Source: Benincasa hispida (taxonomy: Eukaryota; Streptophyta; Magnoliopsida; Cucurbitales; Cucurbitaceae). Taken from it: a DNA stretch of 64,000 nt. A program made the translations under genes and the position numbers. Positions within the stretch are counted from its first letter, which is position 1. Every line of letters starts with the position of its first letter. This document shows positions 35,098 through 45,884 of this stretch, in pieces. Location: positions 49,830,117-49,894,116 of the forward strand of contig NC_052349.1 in assembly GCF_009727055.1 (NCBI RefSeq). Reading direction: 5' to 3'. The notes beneath the pieces were generated by a model that saw only the letters and a list, made by a program, of their open reading frames with translations, did not search any database and had not been told where the DNA came from.

Positions 35098-36507
35098 TGT
35101 TGGGTTTTATGTCCTAAAACTTGCAGTTTGTAAAATGATAAATATTTTCTATAATCAATAAACTTATTATTGATTTTATAAATTGTATGAAAGTCTAAAT
35201 CCAATAAACTAAAGACCCATGACTATTGCATGAGTACTTGAACTTTATGTGGAGACATAAGAGTGGATCAGGTTCGAGTAAATAGTTAAAATGATCTATA
35301 GTACATGAATAAGGTTGGGTACCTTATTCTGGTAACATTATTGGATGCGGCTTAGTCTGTAGTTGTTACAAAGAGTTATAAAGTGCTACATACGATGTGA
35401 TCCTAATTCGTACATGTTATGACATGAGGAGTGGGGGCATCCTATGCAATAAGTTTGCATAAGATCGGACCAAGAAATAAGTCACTCTTACTTTATAACA
35501 CTGTTTATTGTATAAGACTGACTATTTCACCTAGATGACCTAGGTAACTCGATCTTAATCCTGAGCTAACTATGAACTCCTGTTTATTCGGGATTACCCT
35601 TAGATTTGCATAGGTGAGGTTGGCTCAATAGCGCCGGCTCAATAAGACTCCCATTTCAAGGGTAAGACCTAATCGATAGTTGGGGACATAGGGTGCAAGA
35701 CGGAGTTCACGCCTACCCGATTTAGGGATAGGAGAAAGGTTGNTTCACCTAGATGACCTAGGTAACTCGATCTTAATCCTGAGCTAACTATGAACTCCTG
35801 TTTATTCGGGATTACCCTTAGATTTGCATAGGTGAGGTGTAGTCCAACAACACTACTCAATAAACATCCCATTTCGGGGATAAGACCTAATCGATAGTTG
35901 GGGACATAGGGTGCAAGACGGAGTTCACGCCTACCCGATTTAGGGATAGGAGAAAGGTTGTTCTCTCAAGTACTGAATCCAAGTCTTGAACAAAGGGCCC
36001 CACCATCTCACTGGGTTGAGAGAGTTTGGTTTAGTGATTGGATCACAAACTAGTTGTTTCTTAGAGGATTAGTAGCAACTTGAGAAATAAGACGTAATCT
36101 CAGGGGTAAAACATATATTTGACCCAACCATTATTACAAACAACCTGTAAAGGGTCGACTTGCTGATTGGTTAAATCATGTGGACATAATATATCAATAG
36201 TGAGGGGAGTGCAACTATGAGTTTTAGTGGAGTGACCCATTAGTTAATGAATGGGGATTAATCTGGTCTAATGAGTTTAACCAATTAATCTCGGATCGTC
36301 CGCGAGATCTCCTTACTAGCTCGTAATGGACTAACTCTAGAATTGCGTGATAAATTAATTTAAAATGTTCAAATTAGAATTAAGGGAATTAATAATTATA
36401 TGAGATATAATTACGTGTTTAATTTGAGAATTAAACGAAATAGGAGAATTTATATTTAAATATGATTTAAATATATAAAGGTGGATATGTGAAAATTAAT
36501 AATCATC
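35098..36507 (+). mobile_element. Copia LTR (Cop-A type) head, forward, truncated, with an internal duplication
   Basis: It begins TGTTGGGTTTTATGTCC one base after the preceding LTR tail. A 217 bp segment (35526-35742) is repeated as 35744-35960 around a single N. At about 36507 the LTR breaks off and copia pol sequence follows, so the LTR tail and the copia front part are deleted. Confidence 0.75.
35743..35743. other. Single N joining two copies of the same 217 bp
   Basis: The sequences left and right of the N both run from TTCACCTAGATGACC to GGAGAAAGGTTG. A one-base N between identical direct copies is typical of a failed overlap merge during assembly. Confidence 0.85.
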
Positions 36508-36544
36508 TCAAGAGTTGAGATTGCCTCGACGTAGTAGGAGTTGT
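36508..36544 (+). pseudogene. Short left piece of the copia pol gene
   Basis: The last bases GTAGTAGGAGTTGT join in frame, across the inserted Athila derivative and its TSD, with GTGAACCCACCTGTACGCTAC to give VVGVVNPPVRYM, a normal stretch before the copia reverse transcriptase. Confidence 0.7.
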
Positions 36545-37602
36545 TGATAACAAGCAGAAATGCACGTTATTACAATGCTAAGTTATTAAACAATGAAGGT
36601 TTGCGTTGATAAGATATGTTAAATTGTGTCCAAAAAACATTAAGTTCATAACATTGCAGCCACATGCATTCATCGCATAGAAACAGTTAATTTTTGTATT
36701 TTTATGCAGAATATGCGTTGACGTGAAAAGCCCAGTTTGGAATAAGCGGTCCTTGAGTTAATATATGACTCAACCTCATCAGGGACGCAATCTTTTTGAA
36801 TATCCTTTTTCCTGCATCAATACTTCATTAACTTTCATCATCTTTGTATTATCTATTATTGCACATCTAATTCTATCCTAAAAAAAAAAAAAAGAGGCAA
36901 GAAAATTTTTGTTAAACTTTGTTTTCTTTATAGTATTTGACCCTCTCAATGTTTTTCTTGCAACAATCGAGGAAAACGATTGCAGAGGTGCTACGCGAAG
37001 AAGTAACTTATCTTATGCCGTCAATGCAATCCAAAGAAGATAGATCGTTGCAAAGCAGGATGCGTTAAGAAATAATGCGGGCGACAATACAAATTTGGGG
37101 GTTGTATTTCTCCTCCACTTTATTCCAAATTTTGCACTATCGCATCGCATTTTAATATTGAAAGTTTTATCACCGCATCATTTTTTATTACCGCAATCAT
37201 TTAACATTGATGAATTTAGTAAGTCACCGCATGCTGTCACTTTGCCAATTATGATTTCAATGATGAAACACATACCTCTATTTTTTCGTATACACTAGCG
37301 TCAACTTAATCTTAAAAAAGTCACTTCATGAAATATTTCTAGAAGTTAGTGGTATGCTAGCTTTCTTTCAAATTGACCCTTTACCAAACTTCCTAAGAAC
37401 ATCGCATGACTTCTTTCAATCTTTTGGCAATGAGGACATTGCCGTATTTTAAATTTGGGGGTGAGGTATTTATTTTCGACCTTGCTATTTTGAAAAAAAA
37501 AAAAGAAGAAGAAAAAGAGGAAAATTTTGAGAATAACAACTCTACTGTCAACGCAATGGGAAAATCCATGTTGATAAGAGTTAAGTTGTGAAGGCACTTA
37601 CC

Positions 37603-37650
37603 CGTAGTTGGATATCCGCATGACACACGTGGGGCAAGCCAAAACGAAAG
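37603..37650 (+). repeat. Athila 3'-UTR 48 bp motif, copy 2
   Basis: The copy runs from GTAGTTGGATATCCGCATGA to GCAAGCCAAAACGAAAG, with one G fewer in the central G-run than in copy 3. Confidence 0.85.
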
Positions 37651-37738
37651 TAAGTTGCCAGGATCAACGCATAAATAAATGACCGCAACTCTGCTGCCAA
37701 GTAGGTATGAGTTTCGTCTGAGAAAGAGCGCCTTGCAT

Positions 37739-37787
37739 GTAGTTGGATGTCCGCATGACACACGTGGGGGCAAGCCAAAACGAAGGT
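37739..37787 (+). repeat. Athila 3'-UTR 48 bp motif, copy 3
   Basis: The copy runs from GTAGTTGGATGTCCGCATGA to CAAGCCAAAACGAAGG, 136 bases after copy 2. Its core is nearly identical to copies 4 and 5 in the large element. Confidence 0.85.
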
Positions 37788-38099
37788 GAGGTACTTGGAT
37801 AAGTGCAAGGTCGGAAAAAAATAACAATGTGCAAGGATAAAAATCATTTAACACCCCAGTGAAAATTTTTTTTTGAAATAAATCATGCGATGTCATGGAA
37901 TCTAGTAAAGTCCTTTTGAAGGTTAAACTTGCAGTCCCAAGGTCTTAAAAATATTTTAAGAAGAGACTTGAATAAGACTTAAGGAAATTTTGGTGTATAG
38001 GATTTGTATGAAGTATACTTGAGAAATCTAGGAAAAAGGAATCGCGATCGACTTGCTAAAGGAAATCTTTAGCTTATGCTTGAGGACAAGCATTGTAAA

Positions 38100-38111
38100 A
38101 ATTTAGAGGTG
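38100..38111 (+). other. Polypurine tract, mutated
   Basis: AATTTAGAGGTG stands directly before the LTR start; the family form is AAATTTGGGGGTG. Confidence 0.65.
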
Positions 38112-39785
38112 TGATAACAGGCAGAAATGCACGTTATTACATGTTAAGTTATTAAACATTGAAGGTTTGCATTGATAAGATATGTTAAATTATGTCAAAA
38201 AAGCATTAAATTCATAACATTGTGGTCGCATGCGTTCATCACATAGAAACAGTTAATTTTTGTATTTTTATGCAGAATATACATTGACGCAAGGCGGAAA
38301 GCGCGATCACAAGAAATCAATGGTCGAACGTAGCATTATCGCAAAGCTTTGCGATGATTTGTGCTCGCAAACATCTGCTTAGGAAGGATTTCCGTATAGA
38401 GCCAACGCAACTTGGTGGACGCATCTGGGTGAAAAGCATAATTAATCACGATGGGACAGAAAGCTAATGACGATCAAATCCAAATTAATTTGACAAGCTG
38501 CTAACGATAACAAGTACACTCCGCTTTTCGGTGACAAATATTCGGCGCATTAGTCAGAGAATTAAAGCCATCCCATATGTGTAATCATAAGAGAGAAGCC
38601 GCCTTTCACCCCGAAGCTCTATAAATACTGAAGGCATCCTTCAGAAAAGAAATTCAACCAGTTCAGCAGTTTAGCAAGTTTTTGTTCATAGCTTTAGTCG
38701 TGTTCATCGTTTTCTTTTATTTTTAGAAAGCGGAGCGAGAGGGAAGAGATGTCAGAAGATCACTTAGGGTAACTTGAGAGAGAGCCCGAAGGCATGGAAA
38801 GCAGGGAACGGGCCGACTCTCGTGAGCATGAGATTATCTTTTGAACAAGAGTAGAAAAGACAGTGTAAAAGCTTGGGAAGCAAGAGATTGCTACCAGGCT
38901 CTTTATTCTCTTCTTGCATTGTTATTTTGCACTTCAACTTTATATTTATACAATGGAAGTTCTTATTCTACATTTGTTCACTCTCTTAGCACACATGAGT
39001 AGCTAAACTTATCAAATGGGTTGAGAATAACTAAGCTAACATGACCTAGGATCTTCATTGCTTGCGATTATCTTGTTTTATGTTGTGCCCAACATCCCTT
39101 TAGAGCTACTCGAGAGAGAGTCTAAGAACCTAAGACTTGAGAGAGATAGGTTAGAATCTAGACTCAAGAGAGCAAGATTAGATCTGCATAAATAAGAGAT
39201 AGGGACTTAAAGATAAACTCTATTTGCCAACATGCATCACATGCACCCTAGAGATAGGTTATGATATTATATGGTCACCTTATTTGTGTGTGTCATTTTG
39301 TCATCGCATAAATAAGAATAGAGGCTTATGTGTAGGTCCTATAGACTCATCGCATATATCGCATGCGTTCTAGTATTAGAAGCCGTAGCATTCACATCGA
39401 GAGATGGTTTACTATTGTATGTATGTTGCATGGTCGCATAACATGAACATATCCTAGGAAGTGTAAGCTGAACCCTTTTCAACCCGTTCATCGCATACTC
39501 ATCGCATCTCCTGTTTTATCAACTCTTTTCGAAACTCCATCGCATTTGTTTATTTTCATTACCGCAAACAACAACACCAAACAACTATTTGAGTTACCAG
39601 TTACCGCAAAGTCTTCCTGAAAATTACCACCGCATACTATTTTCCCAAGTCCCTGAGTTCGACCCTGGACTTACCAGGAAACTCAGTGGGGTTTATACTT
39701 GAATTCTACTGAGAAAACTTGTTGCTCAACAAAATTCCATCACCACATTTTATTCCACATTTTCATCTCATAAAATAACGCATCA
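38112..39785 (+). mobile_element. 3' LTR of the Athila derivative
   Basis: At 1,674 bp it begins TGATAACAGGCAGAAATGC after a PPT and ends ACGCATCA before the TSD. It is closely related to the solo LTR at 5006. A TATA box is at 38620. Confidence 0.88.
38620..38627 (+). promoter_or_regulatory. LTR TATA box
   Basis: TATAAATA after TTTCACCCCGAAGC, about 510 bases into the LTR, as at 5513. Confidence 0.6.
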
Positions 39786-39790
39786 GTTGT

Positions 39791-41412
39791 GAACCCACCT
39801 GTACGCTACATGGGTTTAACAGAAGCCCAAAACATCATATCTGATGATGGAGTTGAGGATTCATTGCCTTATAAGCAAACAATGGAAGAAGTTGACAAAG
39901 ATGAATGGATTAAAGCCATGAATCAGGAAATGGAGTCTATATACTTCAATTTTGTCTGAGAGCTTGTAGATCAACCTGATGGGGTAAAATATAGGTTATA
40001 AATGGATCTACAAGAGGAAAAGAGGTGTAGCTGGAAAGGTACAGACCTTTAAGACTAGACTTGTGGCAAAGGGTTATACCCAAGTTGAGAGAGTGAACTA
40101 TGAAGAAACTTTCTCACTTGTTGTCATGTTAAAGTCTATCAGGATTCTCCTATCCATAGCCACATATTATGACTATGAGATATGGCAAATGGATGTTAAG
40201 ACTGCCTTTTTGAATGGTAATCTTGAGGAGACCATCTACATGGTTCGACCAGAAGGATTCATTGAACAAGATCAAAAGCAAAAGGTTTGCAAGCTTAATC
40301 GGTCTATTTATGGACTCAATCAAGTATCTAAATCTTGGAATATAAGATTTGATACTACGATCAAATCTTATGGCTTTGATCAGAAAGTTGATGAGCCTTG
40401 TGTTTACAAGAAAATCATCAATAACTCAGTAACTTTCCTTGTGCTGTATGTGGATGATATCCTACTCATTGGGAATGATGTAGGTTTTCTGACTAACGTT
40501 AAGAACTGGCTAGCTGCCCAATTCCAAATGAAAGATTTGGGAGAGGCCCAGTTTGTTCTAGGGATCTAGATCATAAGGGATCGTAATAATAAAAGGTTGG
40601 CCTTGTCTCAGGCATCATACATTGACAAGATGCTTGTCAGATATTCGATGCAAAATTCCAAGAGGGCTTTATTACCTTTCAGGTATGGAATTGTTTTGAC
40701 ACCTCAAGAGGTTGAGAAAATGAGATGGATTCCCTATGCATCGGCTATTGGTAGACTTATGTATGCAATGTTATGTACTAGACTTGACATTTTCTATGCA
40801 GTAGGGATTGTTAGTCAATATCAGTCCAATCCAGGATTAGATCACTGGATGGCGGTCAAAACAATCCTCAAGTATCTTTGAAGAACGAGGGACTATATGC
40901 TCATGTATGGAGATAAAGATCTAATCCTTACAGGATACACAGACCCTAATTTTCAGACTGATAGAGATTCTCGGAAATCAACATCAGGGTCAGTGTGCAC
41001 TCTGAATGGAGGAGCAATAGTATGGTGAAGCATTAAGCAAGGATGTATTGCGGACTCCACTATGGAGGCCGAATATGTAACTGCTTGTGAAGCTGTTAAA
41101 GAGGCTATTTGGCTTGAGAAGTTCCTTACTGATTTGGAAGTTGTTCCAAATATGTCTTTGCCAATCACTCTTTATTGTGATAACAGTGGTATTGTGGCAA
41201 ATTCTAAGGAACCTCCGAGTCACCGAAGAAGCAAGCACATAGAACGGAAATATCATTTGATCCGAGAGATTGTGTATCACGATGATGTGATGGTCATGAA
41301 GATCGCGTTGGAGCACAACGTTGTTGATCGATTTACAAAGGCTCTCACAGCTAAAGTGTTCGAGGATCATCTAGAAAGTCTGGGTCTATGGGATGTGCGG
41401 CACCTTGTCTAA
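39791..41412 (+). pseudogene. Ty1/copia pol: reverse transcriptase and RNase H, broken
   Basis: The frame continues from 36544 with NPPVRYMGLTEAQNIISDDG and reaches the reverse transcriptase: LVAKGYTQVE-like start (40054), MDVKTAFLNGNLEETIYM with the first catalytic Asp (40192), CKLNRSIYGLNQ, and the LYVDDILLIGND active site (about 40443). After a TAG at 40567 come ALSQASYIDKML, YASAIGRLMYAMLCTRLDI, then RNase H with GYTDPNFQTDRDSRKSTSGS, DSTMEAEYVTACEAVKEAIW and LYCDNSGIVANSK, ending LESLGLWDVRHLV at 41412. In-frame stops at 39958, 40567, 40879 and 41026 disable it. The enzyme would copy element RNA to DNA in cytoplasmic particles. Gag, protease and integrase are missing. The Athila derivative entered just upstream. 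Confidence 0.88.
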
Positions 41413-41521
41413 GACAAGTGGTAGATGTTATTGGGGTATAGTGTATGCCTTAGTTTATTGTTTTTTGTACTATCTTTGTATTGTACATTAGTCTCCTTAG
41501 GCTTTAGGACAAGTAGGAGAT
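41413..41521 (+). mobile_element. Copia 3' untranslated region and polypurine tract
   Basis: After the pol stop the sequence holds GACAAGTGGTAGATGTTATTGG, an earlier PPT-like copy, and ends GACAAGTAGGAGAT directly before the LTR. Confidence 0.6.
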
Positions 41522-41687
41522 TATTGGGAATGGTGTCCTAAATCTCCTTGTAGTCTTGTAGTTTGTAAACTCTGTATAAACATATTGTTATTAATAAAAT
41601 AAGTGTAATTTTATAAGCATTTACTCAATTCAATAAACTAAGATCCGAGGTTATTTTATGTAAATTTAAACAAGAATGTAGAGACAT
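41522..41687 (+). mobile_element. Start of the copia 3' LTR (Cop-C type)
   Basis: TATTGGGAATGGTGTCC is the Cop-C LTR start with one mutation. The LTR follows the copy at 16697 for 166 bases to GAGACAT, where an LTR-B element begins. The remainder of this LTR is not found after 50168. Confidence 0.75.
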
Positions 41688-43640
41688 TGATAAAGAGAAC
41701 TACCTCAATCATGTATGAAAACCTCCTTTTATTCTAGGTGAACCCCCACAACGATAATAAGAATAACCCCCAATAAACAAAATGATAACAACCCTAAGAA
41801 AGCTAAACAGATTTGGCTTGGAAGATTGTGAAGGAAATTGGATTATGAGATTTCCATGAGCAGCGGAACAAGAGTATTCAAAATTACAATCATGAATGAA
41901 AATATATTTACAGTCGACTTCAATACAAACAGTTATACAATTCATATAGAGCAATTACAGCATGAATAAACTCAAATGAATAGAGATCAAACTCTACGCA
42001 CATATGAGGATGCGCCTCCACGCTTTGTTGCGCGACCGCTCGAACAACAGCAACCTCGAACGCCCTGATCTACATGACCGCAACACAACACGAACTCTTC
42101 ACGCTCGTCCTCAACGATCTCTTCGGTCACGATCTCCTCTACAACACCATGAACGACCTCTAGAAAACCTCGACGATGTCGAATTGAGGCTGACACCACC
42201 AACAAGGCAACCTTCGTATTCTCGGTGTAAGAATTAGAAAGGTGGGCTCTATTCGGACTTGGTATGAAGCAGATGAACAGAGGAAACAACGATCACGTAC
42301 ATGACTGGGCAAGTGGGAGATAGCGGAGACCTATCGTATAGGTCGATGCCCAATCGTTTAGATAAATCTATGCGATCGTCTAACAAACGCTATGCAATCG
42401 TTTAGCTCATCGCTTAGCTCGGTCTGTCACCTATAGACTCTACACGATCGTTTACCTTGGGCCAGCGATCGTCTAGCAAAACTATGCAATCGTTTAGTAA
42501 ATATTGCACGATTGTTTAGCTCACACCTGCATGATCGTTTAGCTTGCTCAACCGTCGTTTAGTAAATTCGAATTTACTTGACGACTTCGTGAGTTTCTTT
42601 GCTCGGAGAGAAAACTCAAAACTTTTTCAATCTTTTGTAAAAACTTCTTTTTGAAAATAGGAAACCACTTTCCTTTTAAACTCACAGTTACCATGATCCA
42701 ATAACCACCCACTACTTTGGTTATTTAAAAGAAAAAGAATTAATTATTTAATAATTAATATTATTATAAACATAAATGATAACCAACTTATCATACTATA
42801 TTTATAACCTATAGTTTTAATATTTCATCTCATGAAACATATAAACCATAGTTCTTTTTCTATTCCATGGTACTTAATGTAAATCTCATTTACATCAATC
42901 ATCCAGTAGATGTATCTTATACATCATACCGATTATATCATATATAATCAAAATACCTCTTGCCAATTTGAACATTTCAAATCAACACCAAGAACTGATC
43001 CTCAATTGAATCCATTGAGCTACCAAGGGGATCTTATAGACCTGTAGCTCGAAGCTCCAATGGTACATGCATAACTGATTAAACTCTTTGGTCACAGGAT
43101 CCACTATCCGTTAACTGCCAGGCACTCCACTAAAGACTGACAGTTGAACTCTCCTTACTACAAATATATTATGTGTCCATCTTAACCAATTAGTAGTGCG
43201 ACAACCCACAGATCACTCGTAAGTACAGTTGAGCCAATAGCCGTTATGCCTCTGTAGTTACATTTGTCACCTTAATTACCACTGATCCCTCTAATGAACA
43301 TAAATCATAGTCCTACTATGACTAAGTCTTCTCTTCCAAAGAGAAGCTATGGCCACTATGTTCAAGCCTCAGAATCAGTCCTTAAGGGAGCAATCTCTCT
43401 ACTTATCCCTACTTTGGGAAAGGAGTGAATTCCATCTTGTGGATTGAGTTCCCAGCTCCCAGATCAGACAAGTCCCCAAAAAGGTAGGCATGTTGAGTTG
43501 GAAATCTGGCCACTCTCACCTATACTAATCAAAGGACCACCCTCAAAGGCAGGAGTTTCCAAAACACTCAGGATTGAGGTCGTGTCACCTATGGTTGTTT
43601 AGGTGAGATGCAGGTCTCTCGTATCAATGGCGTTATATAC

Positions 43641-44035
43641 TGTAACGACCCGAGTTCAGGATGGGTACATGAATGAACCGATATCACATTCGAATGAGAG
43701 GGATCCTGAGGACATGAAAGTATGGTTAAGAAAGGCTTAAAAGAATTGAAAGTTACTACCTATACCAACAAGGTGCACCTTCTTTTTTGGTGGCTCAATC
43801 ATAAGAACCCCAATGTTAAGTGTGCTTAGCTTGAAGCAATCCTATGTTGGGTGATCTCTTGGGAATTTTTCTAAGATGCATGTGAATGAGAACAAAGCAT
43901 GCTGAAAGGACTCGTGTTGGTTTATGGGGACAACTTTCACTTCTAAAAAGCATTCAAGGCAAGGGAGGAAGAGAGGATGACATAGCCAGGTCGCAGGGGA
44001 TGTAGGGGAATGCCGGGGCCCCTGAATCCTGGGGG
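43641..44035 (+). mobile_element. Cassandra-like TRIM LTR with a 5S rRNA domain
   Basis: The insert starts TGTAACGACCCGAG, a form typical of Cassandra LTRs, and holds a block similar to plant 5S rRNA: GTTAAGTGTGCTTAGC (43815, box A region) and GTTGGGTGATCTCTTGGGAA (43846, box C region), spaced as in 5S genes. Cassandra elements are small non-coding retrotransposons whose LTRs carry a 5S-type RNA polymerase III promoter. The usual LTR end is not seen and no TSD is present, so it is truncated or was brought in by rearrangement. Confidence 0.72.
43760..43905 (+). ncRNA. 5S rRNA-like sequence inside the Cassandra-like LTR, degenerate
   Basis: About 120 bases align loosely with 5S rRNA from ACCAACAAGGTGCACC to the GGGAATTTTTCT block. 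Box A and box C are each changed at a few positions (for example GTTAAGTGTGCTTAG against GTTAAGCGTGCTTGG). It is a retroelement-borne copy and not a genuine 5S gene. Confidence 0.6.
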
Positions 44036-44817
44036 TAGGTCTTATACAAACTTATTGTATAGGACACCCCAATAACACTTATTTTATTCATTGAACAATA
44101 TGTATCTTTACAAAACAACGAGACTCTGGGAGAATTAGGACACCAATCCCAACAGATTGATCGATGATCAAGAAGAAAGAAGAACTTGTTCCTAACTTCA
44201 AGATTTCAAACTCTCTATAATTTAATTGATCAAACTAGATTGAAAGTTCTAATACATGCATTCTAAACACAAGAATACAAAGAAAAAGCATAAAGCTTGA
44301 GAGAATAAACTCTAATGAAATTTCATTCAAATTCAAAGTGTTGTTCAAAATGTGGAGATTACAACCCTATTTAAACTACTTGAATAGACACCATAAAAGG
44401 ATGCAACCTTTCATCTATTATGACTACATTCATCTAGTACCCTTTCAACTACTCTAATAAATGTAAATTCATAACATTAATTAAATACGTGGGATATTAA
44501 TAATGTAAATGAATCTGAATTTTAGATTCATGATGGCTTTTGGATGACCAAATGACTCTTGGAGCTTCAATGATTGCAACTCTTCACTTTTGGCTGTAAA
44601 CTTATCTTCAAATCAAGCATTTAATACTTTTAGAAGTCTTTTAGCTCTAGCTCATCATGGGTTTTTGGGGCATAATGATTGCCTCATGATTAGATTGACT
44701 TGGAAACCTCTCCCATGGATTTTCAACATGAGATTTGATTGAGCTGGATTGAGCTTGTTGAGCTTCATTTTCTCTAGTAAAACTTCATATTCTCCTATGA
44801 TGATCAACTCCTTATCA

Positions 44818-44835
44818 TTCTCCCTTTCTTCAAGA
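44818..44835 (-). other. Polypurine tract of the LTR-B element
   Basis: On the minus strand CTTGAAGAAAGGGAGAA stands directly before the LTR start TGATAAGGAG. Confidence 0.75.
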
Positions 44836-45265
44836 AGATTCGTCCTTGAATCTTTAGGATCGCCTTGTAAAGCAACTTTGTAATCATTGTCTCAAACTTT
44901 GGAAAGAAGTTTGAAAGGCTCGTCTTCTCCAAAATCAAATGTGAAATTTCTTTGAAGAGCACTCTTCCCCATTTATCGTTGATTGAATCTTTCGAATAGG
45001 ATGCTCCACCTTTGCTTTTGATGAATCATAAAATAATAAGAAAGAACATTAGTTAGAACAATAATCTCACTTTTATGATCTTTTTCACTCAATTTTTTTT
45101 TTCATTTTCCCTCTTAATCACACTATCTTCTTTCATTTATGTCACCCATGTCTCACTTTTGTTCATTTTCTTTGTCTCAGAATTGTCTTCACTTTGCTTT
45201 ATGGAGTTTGTCATGACCTCACATACATCAAGTATCTCATCACTCTCCATAACTACTTTATCTTT
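44836..45265 (-). mobile_element. 3' internal part of the LTR-B element, no domain seen
   Basis: The sequence contains phrases such as CAAGATTCGTCCTTGAATC near the PPT but no pol motif on either strand. It is cut at 45266 by a gypsy LTR and resumes at 48184. Confidence 0.5.
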
Positions 45266-45884
45266 TGTAACGATCTGACCCCCTAGGACTTAAGTTAAGC
45301 CGTTACTAAATACATGCATGCATGGAACTCAAAATAACACTTGATTATGGAGAAATAAATGCTAATTAAATAAGGCAAGTTCAAAAGACTTTCATTAAAT
45401 TTAAATACTAAATCAATAGTAGGATACCCATAAATCATAATGGATAATAAATAAGTCTGAAAAATGATTCTTAAATGTAAGTTTTAAACATCAAAACTAA
45501 AAATTAAGAGAAACATGAAAAGAACTCTAAATCTCATGATGCGGAAGTGTAAAAACTAGTCCCAGTGGCTCGATCACGGATTCCGCTTGTCTATTGCCGG
45601 TGCATCTCTACCCTTACCTAAAACAACAACATGAGAAAGAATGGGTATAAAATACTCAGTAAGTAACCCCACTACTGGGGTTAGTCTGGGCATCTATGTC
45701 CTCTAGATACCCACCTCTGGTGAAACATATAAACTGCTCTAGTCCTCATGGGACTCATACATGCATGAAAAACTTATTTCTATCCTACTGTAGTTAAGTA
45801 TGTCTACTACCTCTAGTAAGTCCCGTAGGACCCGCAACCTCTGGTGAATCTCGAAGGAAACACAATCTCTTACACATGCATGGT

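Larger units (their letters stand above)
36724..38111 (+). mobile_element. 3' untranslated region of the Athila derivative
   Basis: It parallels 61240-62514: a CATCAGGGACGCAATCTTTTTG block, repeated ATGCGGGCGACAA phrases, two copies of the 48 bp motif (37603-37650, 37739-37787), a hairpin ATGCTTG-AGGA-CAAGCAT at 38076-38093 and a mutated PPT. The frames across it, on either strand, show no domain. Confidence 0.7.
36545..39785 (+). mobile_element. Athila-type deletion derivative with TSD GTTGT, inserted in copia pol
   Basis: The element starts TGATAACAAGCAG, ends ATAACGCATCA and is flanked by GTTGT at 36540-36544 and 39786-39790. It consists of the first ~179 bases of a 5' LTR (36545-36723), a 1.4 kb stretch equal to the 3' untranslated region of the large element (36724-38111), and a full 3' LTR. 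PBS, gag and pol are gone, lost in one internal deletion. It has no coding capacity. Confidence 0.88.
41829..44154 (-). mobile_element. Copia solo LTR (Cop-C type), reverse orientation, TSD GATTG
   Basis: On the minus strand it starts TGTTGGGATTGGTGTCC and ends ATTTCCTTCA. Flanks GATTG at 41824-41828 and 44155-44159 are identical, and the empty site is visible in the sister LTR at 49514 (GGAAGATTGATCGATG). An array of CGATCG motifs lies at 42335-42560. A Cassandra-like element sits at 43641-44035, where about 20 bases of LTR are missing. Confidence 0.9.
41688..44817 (-). mobile_element. 3' LTR of the reverse LTR-B element, split by a solo LTR
   Basis: The LTR parts are 41688-41828 and 44160-44817, together about 800 bp, homologous to 49377-50168. 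It ends next to a PPT on the minus strand (44818-44835), which makes it the 3' LTR. A Cop-C solo LTR with exact TSD lies inside. Confidence 0.85.

Noticed and set aside
43760..43905. Genuine 5S rRNA gene
   Set aside because: Boxes A and C are mutated and the sequence lies in a Cassandra-like LTR start; no tandem 5S array or T-run terminator is present.
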